A stretch of DNA of 9,792 nucleotides from Bacteroidetes bacterium UBA6183 (GTDB taxonomy: Bacteria; Bacteroidota; Bacteroidia; UKL13-3), in assembly GCA_002422865.1 (NCBI GenBank), contig DITN01000061.1, positions 1-9,792 of the forward strand, written 5' to 3'. The notes beneath the pieces were generated by a model. That model made no database searches and was not told the DNA's origin. It saw nothing but the letters and a program-made list of their open reading frames with translations. The position numbers and the translations under genes are program-made. This document shows, one piece after another, positions 6,051 through 9,792 of the stretch (position 1 is its first letter; each line of letters starts with the position of its first letter).

Positions 6051-8063
6051 ATGAATAAACAAGCAGTAACACTAAGTGTATTAACATTAGTTACTTCATT
6101 TACATTTGCACAAAAGCCTATTAAAAAACAGGGCACGCCTGTTAAAGCTAACGTTCAAACGGCAACCGTAAAAAAAGCTGACCCCATTGTATTTACGTAT
6201 GGTATAGACACGGTTTACAAATCGGAGTTTGAGCGTTTGTTATCAAAAAACCGTAACCAAAAAGAAACGCCAACTGAAGAAAGCGTTAGAGAGTATCTAG
6301 AGCTTTACCAAAACTTTAAAATGAAAGTGAAGGAAGCTAAACTTATGCATCTTGATACGCTTAGTAATTTCAAAACAGAACTGGCAGGTTACCGTAAGCA
6401 ATTGGCTAATCCTTATTTAACAGACAAAAAAGCTACCGAAGGCCTTGTTAAAGAAGCTTACGAGCACATGTTAAAAGAAGTGAACGCAAGCCACATTTTA
6501 ATTACTTGTACAGAAAATGCAAAACCTGCCGATACTTTGGCAGCATACAACAAAGCGATAGAGCTACGCAAACGCAATTTAAAAGGCGAAAACTTCGACT
6601 CGTTAGCTGCAAAAAATTCTGATGATCCATCGGCCGTTACCAACTATGGTAACTTGGGTTGGTTTGCCGCATTCGATATGATTTATCCATTTGAAAAAAT
6701 GGCTTACAGCACACCAAAAGGACAAGTATCTGTGCCATTCCGCACACGTTTTGGTTACCATATTTTAAAAGTAAACAACATTCGTGATGCACGTGGTGAA
6801 GTAAAAGTGCAACACATTATGCGCAGCACCGGTGCCAATGCAAGTGCAGAAACCATTGCCGAACAAAAACTGATTATTGATAGTGTAGCTCAAGCATTAA
6901 GTGCAGGAACAGCTACTTTTGATGATTTGGTAATGAAGTACAGTATGGACGAAGGCAGTAAACCAAACAAAGGTGTGATGAACTGGATTTCGAGCAGCAG
7001 CCGTTTTCCTGAAGAGTTTAAAGCTGTGGCTTTTGATTTAGAAAAAGACCAAGTATCAAAAGTATTTTCAACCACCTACGGATACCACATCATTAAATTG
7101 GTAGAAAGTAAACCGGTTGCTCCATTTAAAGAAGTAGAAGAAAGTTTAAAAACAAAAGTAGCTCGCGATAGCCGTGCAGAAAGCAGCAAAGCATCAGTAT
7201 CGGCTCGCATAAAACGCGAAAACAATTTTAAAGAAAATGCTATTAACTTTAAGGCATTTGTAAATGCTTGCGACAGTACCATTTTTATGGATGGATATGT
7301 AATTGACGAAAAGAAGTTTGGTAAAAATGTGTTGTTCAGCTTAGGCAAAAACAATTACACGGCCAACGATTTTGCCAACTACATATTAAGAACTCACGAT
7401 CATTTTGAACCGGGTCAATCGGTTTACATGATGGTGAATAACATTTACAAACGTTACGTAGATGATGAAGCATTGGCTTATGAGGAATCTCAATTAGAAA
7501 CCAAATACGAAGACTTCCGTAACTTAATGCAAGAATACCATGATGGTATTTTGTTGTTTGATTTAACCGACAAAAAAGTTTGGAACAAAGCGGTTATTGA
7601 TACTGCAGGTTTAGAGAAATTTCATGAGGCCAACAAAACCAAATACATGTGGAAAGAGCGTGTAAGAATTTTAACCTACAGCTGCTTGGATGAAAAAACC
7701 AAAAAGGCTGCCATGAAAATGGCTGCCGAAGGCAAAAGCAATGATGAAATTAAAGCTAAACTCAGTAAAAAAATGACCGGTGCTGTGGTAGTTACCGAGC
7801 AAAAAGCTGAGCGTGGCGAAAGCACCAACACCGATAAGTTATACGATAAAAAAGGTGTGGTTGATATTGCAAACGAAAACAACCAATACAAATTTAATTA
7901 TGTTGTAGGTATTGTTGCTCCTGAACCAAAAACATTAAGAGAAGCAAAAGGATTAGTTACCAGCGATTATCAAAACTACTTAGAAAAAGAGTGGATTAAA
8001 GAGTTGAAAGCGAAATATCCGGTAACTGTAAACGAAGAAACAGTAAAGTCGTTGTTTAAATAA
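6051..8063 (+). CDS. Periplasmic peptidyl-prolyl cis-trans isomerase, two parvulin domains (SurA/PpiC-like)
   Basis: This is a 670-residue exported foldase. Residues 1-20 form a signal peptide with likely cleavage after FTFA. Residues 45-125 form a helical, charged N-terminal domain like the chaperone region of SurA. Two rotamase domains follow: about 145-242 (ASHILI, GNLGWF at 200-205, FGYHILKV at 234-241) and about 251-352 (VQHIM, KGVMNWIS at 307-314, YGYHIIKLVE at 343-352). Both keep the G-x-hydrophobic-x-W and GYHI signatures. The remaining 318 residues match no domain I can name. The protein probably helps fold outer-membrane and periplasmic proteins; in this phylum such large SurA relatives are common. 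It has its own -7 box and a strong terminator, so it is likely monocistronic. I give no symbol because assignment to surA or ppiD is not decisive; it has no membrane anchor of the PpiD type. Confidence 0.9.
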   Translation: MNKQAVTLSVLTLVTSFTFAQKPIKKQGTPVKANVQTATVKKADPIVFTYGIDTVYKSEFERLLSKNRNQKETPTEESVREYLELYQNFKMKVKEAKLMHLDTLSNFKTELAGYRKQLANPYLTDKKATEGLVKEAYEHMLKEVNASHILITCTENAKPADTLAAYNKAIELRKRNLKGENFDSLAAKNSDDPSAVTNYGNLGWFAAFDMIYPFEKMAYSTPKGQVSVPFRTRFGYHILKVNNIRDARGEVKVQHIMRSTGANASAETIAEQKLIIDSVAQALSAGTATFDDLVMKYSMDEGSKPNKGVMNWISSSSRFPEEFKAVAFDLEKDQVSKVFSTTYGYHIIKLVESKPVAPFKEVEESLKTKVARDSRAESSKASVSARIKRENNFKENAINFKAFVNACDSTIFMDGYVIDEKKFGKNVLFSLGKNNYTANDFANYILRTHDHFEPGQSVYMMVNNIYKRYVDDEALAYEESQLETKYEDFRNLMQEYHDGILLFDLTDKKVWNKAVIDTAGLEKFHEANKTKYMWKERVRILTYSCLDEKTKKAAMKMAAEGKSNDEIKAKLSKKMTGAVVVTEQKAERGESTNTDKLYDKKGVVDIANENNQYKFNYVVGIVAPEPKTLREAKGLVTSDYQNYLEKEWIKELKAKYPVTVNEETVKSLFK

Positions 8064-8083
8064 CACTTACTTTTTTTCATACC

Positions 8084-8122
8084 AAAAACGGTCGCGCTGC
8101 AACAGTGCGGCCGTTTTTTTTT
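8084..8122 (+). terminator. Strong intrinsic terminator of the parvulin gene
   Basis: AAAAACGGTCGCGCTG (8084-8099) pairs with the sequence from 8103 through the T-tract around a CAA loop, with only two G-U pairs and no mismatch. The right arm runs into nine T residues (8114-8122). It begins 20 bp after the stop codon. The A-rich left flank also makes it a possible terminator on the other strand. Confidence 0.9.
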
Positions 8123-8171
8123 GCTTGGGTTGATGTTTGGTTTTGAGGAACATTTATGGTTACTTAGCAAC

Positions 8172-8573
8172 ATGTCGGCCCAAAGATTAAACCAAAAAGT
8201 AAGTACGTTTTTAAACGAATTAAATCATCCGTTAAGGGAAGAAATTGAGTTGCTGCGTAACATCATTTTAAACAGCAATAAGACACTCACAGAAAATATT
8301 AAATGGAATGCACCTAACTATGTGGTGGGTGAAAACGACCGTGTAACTTTAAAAATAAACCCACCTAAAAACATCTTGATTATTTTACACCGTGGAGCTA
8401 AAGTACAAACAATGCCCACACAAAAACTAATTGATTACACCTGCAAAGTTTTAAGCTGGAAAACCAACGACAGGGCCATCATCACCTTAAACAACAAGCA
8501 AGACATCATTACTTACCAAAACGATATTGTAACCATTGTTAATTTGTGGTTAGAAGCAACAAAAGATATTTAA
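8172..8573 (+). CDS. DUF1801 (YdhG-like) domain protein
   Basis: This is a 133-residue cytoplasmic protein. The N-terminal helix pair (VSTFLNELNHPLREEIELLRNIIL) followed by TENIKWNAPNY and a beta-rich part with LKINPPKNILIILHRGAKVQ is the typical DUF1801 pattern; the IKWxAPxY motif is the family signature. No catalytic function is established for the family, and no membrane or signal segment is present. I choose the ATG at 8172 because the longer frame would have to start at a TTG inside the T-tract of the preceding terminator, and residues before MSAQRL do not resemble the family. It may be transcribed by its own unseen promoter or by read-through. A terminator-like hairpin follows 57 bp downstream. 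Confidence 0.85.
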   Translation: MSAQRLNQKVSTFLNELNHPLREEIELLRNIILNSNKTLTENIKWNAPNYVVGENDRVTLKINPPKNILIILHRGAKVQTMPTQKLIDYTCKVLSWKTNDRAIITLNNKQDIITYQNDIVTIVNLWLEATKDI

Positions 8574-8630
8574 ACCATCTCATTATACTTGAGTAAATGC
8601 CGCTGCGATTTTGTTTTTTACCGCAGAGGT

Positions 8631-8655
8631 TTCCGAAGGGTCGGAAGTTTTTTTT
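8631..8655 (+). terminator. Intrinsic terminator after the DUF1801 gene
   Basis: TTCCGA (8631-8636) and TCGGAA (8641-8646) form a perfect stem with loop AGGG, followed by one G and eight T residues (8648-8655). A second small stem, CTGCG/CGCAG (8603-8607 and 8622-8626), precedes it. Position and structure fit termination of the DUF1801 transcript. Confidence 0.7.
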
Positions 8656-8683
8656 GCTGAGATTACAGCCTGCTCGAGTTTAC

Positions 8684-8701
8684 ACAGACCATAGCGTCTG
8701 T
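8684..8701 (-). repeat. Palindromic repeat copy 1 (inverted orientation)
   Basis: ACAGAC and GTCTGT form a 6-bp stem around a 6-base loop. Read on the minus strand it gives AACAGACGCT-AT-GGTCTG, matching the two forward copies at 8886 and 8976 except for the two central loop bases. Confidence 0.6.
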
Positions 8702-8731
8702 TGTGCGCCTTGGGCTGGTTGTGAAAGGAGC

Positions 8732-8808
8732 GTGTATCGAGAGGTGGATTTATGAAAGGAATTTAACTTAACAATCCCTTCTCGATACACCCCGATTTGT
8801 TATCGGGG
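8732..8808. repeat. Nested inverted repeats
   Basis: GTGTATCGAGA (8732-8742) and TCTCGATACAC (8780-8790) are perfect 11-bp inverted repeats 37 bp apart. Directly adjoining is a second hairpin, CCCCGAT (8790-8796) and ATCGGGG (8802-8808) with loop TTGTT, followed by CACTCGAAG. The C at 8790 is shared by both structures. A small stem TGATA-CTT-TATCA follows at 8822-8834. It has no coding content and looks like a mobile-type intergenic repeat or structured RNA. Confidence 0.6.
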
Positions 8809-8885
8809 CACTCGAAGAGGCTGATACTTTATCAAGTTAATTGCTCTATAAAGTTAAACCCTCCCCAATGCCAGAGGCGTTGCTA

Positions 8886-8918
8886 ACAGACGCTTCGGTC
8901 TGCACAAATAATCTGCGT
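8886..8918 (+). repeat. Palindromic repeat copy 2
   Basis: The unit is ACAGACGCTTCGGTCTGCAC, six variable bases (AAATAA), then TCTGCGT. CAGAC (8887-8891) pairs with GTCTG (8898-8902). A competing stem is possible between AGACGC (8888-8893) and GCGTCT (8915-8920), so two exclusive folds exist. Confidence 0.75.
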
Positions 8919-8975
8919 CTCTCTATCTCTCAAATCGACTATGCTCAAATCTTCACAAGACCACTCACCCACCTG

Positions 8976-9008
8976 ACAGACGCTTCGGTCTGCACTACTA
9001 GTCTGCGT
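8976..9008 (+). repeat. Palindromic repeat copy 3
   Basis: This is identical to copy 2 over the first 20 bases and the last 7 (TCTGCGT), with a different 6-base centre (TACTAG). It starts exactly 90 bp after copy 2. The stem CAGAC/GTCTG is at 8977-8981 and 8988-8992. Confidence 0.75.
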
Positions 9009-9082
9009 TTTCTTTTTACCGCAGAGGTAAAAGCCATTTGATGTTGATGCGTTAAAATCTTTTACAATACGGCTTTGGTGCT

Positions 9083-9096
9083 ATCAACCGGTTGGT
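9083..9096. promoter_or_regulatory. Palindrome, possible operator for the cytochrome gene
   Basis: CAACCGGTTG (9085-9094) is a perfect 10-bp palindrome, extended by matching outer bases with one mismatch on each side. It lies 10 bp upstream of the -7 box at 9105, where the -33 region would be, a position suited to a dimeric regulator. No regulator gene is in the window. Confidence 0.3.
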
Positions 9097-9104
9097 AAAT
9101 CATT

Positions 9105-9112
9105 TATATTTG
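9105..9112 (+). promoter_or_regulatory. -7 box of the cytochrome b561-type gene
   Basis: TATATTTG exactly matches TAnnTTTG and lies 20 bp before the ATG at 9133. A -33 TTTG at the usual spacing is absent; the closest is at 9074-9077. The short leader resembles that of the HipA-like operon. Confidence 0.5.
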
Positions 9113-9132
9113 ATGCGTTTATTAACCACATC

Positions 9133-9711
9133 ATGCAAAGCAAAAACTACAGCGTTATATATAGACTGATGCATTGGGCCATTGCCTTCTGTATGTTGGC
9201 TTTATTGTTCACCATTTTTTTAAGGTTAACCTGGATGAATAAAAACAATGTAGCCGAAATCATTAAAAACTATTTGGCTACTACCAACCAAACCTTAACT
9301 GATGACCAAATGATTTTATTGGCTAAAAAAATAAGGAAACCCATGTGGAATTGGCATATTTATTTTGGTTATGCATTAGTGGGTTTATATAGTTTGCGTA
9401 TGGCCCTACCCTTTTTTGGCGAGATGAAGTTTACCAACCCGTTTCAAACAAGTTTCAGTGCAAAACAAAAATTCCAATATGGGTTGTATGTGGTGTTTTA
9501 TGTTTGTGTGGCTATATCATTAATTACAGGCCTGATAATAGAGTTAGGACCAAAAGATTTAAAAGGCCAAATGGAAGAAATACACGAGCTCTCTATTTAT
9601 TACCTGCTTGGGTTTATTGTATTACATTTAGGTGGCGTAATCATGGCCGAGCTAGGCAGTGAACAAGGATTGGTATCGAGGATAATTAGTGGGAAGCAGA
9701 AGAATATTTAG
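9133..9711 (+). CDS. Cytochrome b561-family membrane protein (di-heme b type)
   Basis: This 192-residue inner-membrane protein has four hydrophobic helices (about 10-32, 73-94, 117-138 and 153-173). One histidine lies in or beside each: H14 in RLMHWAI, H75 in WNWHIYFGY, H151 in EEIHELS and H165 in IVLHLGG. This is the pattern of two bis-His b hemes in the prokaryotic cytochrome b561/hydrogenase cytochrome b family, which passes electrons between quinol and a partner. The loop between helices 1 and 2 (about 33-72) is long and polar. No partner enzyme gene is visible, so the electron donor or acceptor is unknown; the menaquinone made by the MenA/MenC pathway is the likely quinone. The start at 9133 gives the usual short cytoplasmic tail before helix 1. 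It is probably transcribed alone. Confidence 0.87.
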   Translation: MQSKNYSVIYRLMHWAIAFCMLALLFTIFLRLTWMNKNNVAEIIKNYLATTNQTLTDDQMILLAKKIRKPMWNWHIYFGYALVGLYSLRMALPFFGEMKFTNPFQTSFSAKQKFQYGLYVVFYVCVAISLITGLIIELGPKDLKGQMEEIHELSIYYLLGFIVLHLGGVIMAELGSEQGLVSRIISGKQKNI

Positions 9712-9792
9712 TTTTAACAGAAATAAAAATTGATGTGTTCAACACTATTCATCTCTCAGTATAACGTTTGGCAGCTACAAGAAGTTGGCGAT
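9712..9792. other. Terminal non-coding stretch
   Basis: After the cytochrome stop there is a small palindrome, GTGTT-C-AACAC (9735-9745), which lacks a T-tract. From 9759 the composition changes to GTATAACGTTTGGC and onward, less AT-rich than the preceding spacer. I see no start codon or gene. It may be the edge of an interspersed repeat that continues beyond the window. Confidence 0.3.

Larger units (their letters stand above)
8615..9028. repeat. Repeat-rich spacer bracketed by 16-bp direct repeats
   Basis: TTTTTACCGCAGAGGT occurs at 8615-8630 and again, identical, at 9013-9028. Between them lie the terminator, all copies of the CAGAC palindrome and the nested inverted repeats. No gene is supported in 8574-9132; a 66-codon frame at 8841-9041 is an artefact of the repeats (its peptide contains TDASVCT twice). 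The arrangement could be a composite intergenic element, but no transposase or target duplication is recognisable. Confidence 0.5.

Noticed and set aside
8121..8171. Longer N-terminus for the DUF1801 protein
   Set aside because: It would start at TTG within the T-tract of the parvulin terminator; the ATG at 8172 gives a protein that begins at the family boundary.
8886..9008. CRISPR-like array
   Set aside because: There are only two direct copies and one inverted copy, uneven spacing (57 bp between the direct units), palindromic cores and no cas gene; this is a REP-like repeat.
8615..9028. Insertion sequence
   Set aside because: There is no transposase or remnant of one inside the direct repeats, so it is described as a repeat block only.
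8841..9041. Open frame of 66 codons with a repeated TDASVCT peptide
   Set aside because: The peptide repeat is a translation of the CAGAC palindromic DNA repeat; it is not protein-like and lies in a spacer of hairpins.

Overview
The window looks like a piece of chromosome from a member of the Bacteroidota (Flavobacteriia/Sphingobacteriia/Chitinophagia type). The evidence is AT-rich DNA, little recognisable Shine-Dalgarno sequence, -7 boxes of the TAnnTTTG type, a secreted WG-like repeat protein, and menA-menC/HflX/SurA-like proteins of the usual Bacteroidota form. This assignment is an inference from gene content, not a database match.

Layout, left to right. (1) 1-254 holds the 3' end of an unrecognised gene. 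(2) 449-1081 (+) encodes a secreted protein made almost entirely of five 37-residue WG-like repeats. (3) 1120-4320 (-) is a tight four-gene operon read from a good promoter at 4337-4366: a small HipA-like kinase, a DUF3037 protein overlapping it by 23 bp, menA (3-bp gap) and menC (TAATG stop/start overlap). (4) 4321-4674 is a non-coding spacer with a phased CACAGCG repeat array and GCC-GAA-GGC hairpins. (5) 4675-5859 (+) is the ribosome-associated GTPase gene hflX, with a hairpin across its stop codon. (6) 6051-8063 (+) is a large periplasmic peptidyl-prolyl isomerase with two parvulin domains, ended by a very strong terminator. (7) 8172-8573 (+) is a DUF1801 protein. (8) 8574-9132 is a repeat-rich spacer with a terminator, three copies of a small palindromic repeat, a nested inverted repeat and a palindrome next to the final promoter. 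(9) 9133-9711 (+) is a four-histidine cytochrome b561-type membrane protein. (10) The last 81 bases are non-coding and may begin another repeat.

How the genes work together. MenC and MenA supply menaquinone, the quinone expected in this phylum, and the cytochrome b561 protein would work at the same membrane quinone pool. HflX and the parvulin protein are housekeeping genes for ribosome rescue and envelope protein folding. The most unusual arrangement is the HipA-like kinase/DUF3037 pair co-transcribed ahead of menaquinone genes. The intergenic repeat structures are the other part not explained by ordinary genes. I found no complete new defence or mobile system: there is no transposase, integrase, CRISPR array, tRNA or rRNA gene in the window.
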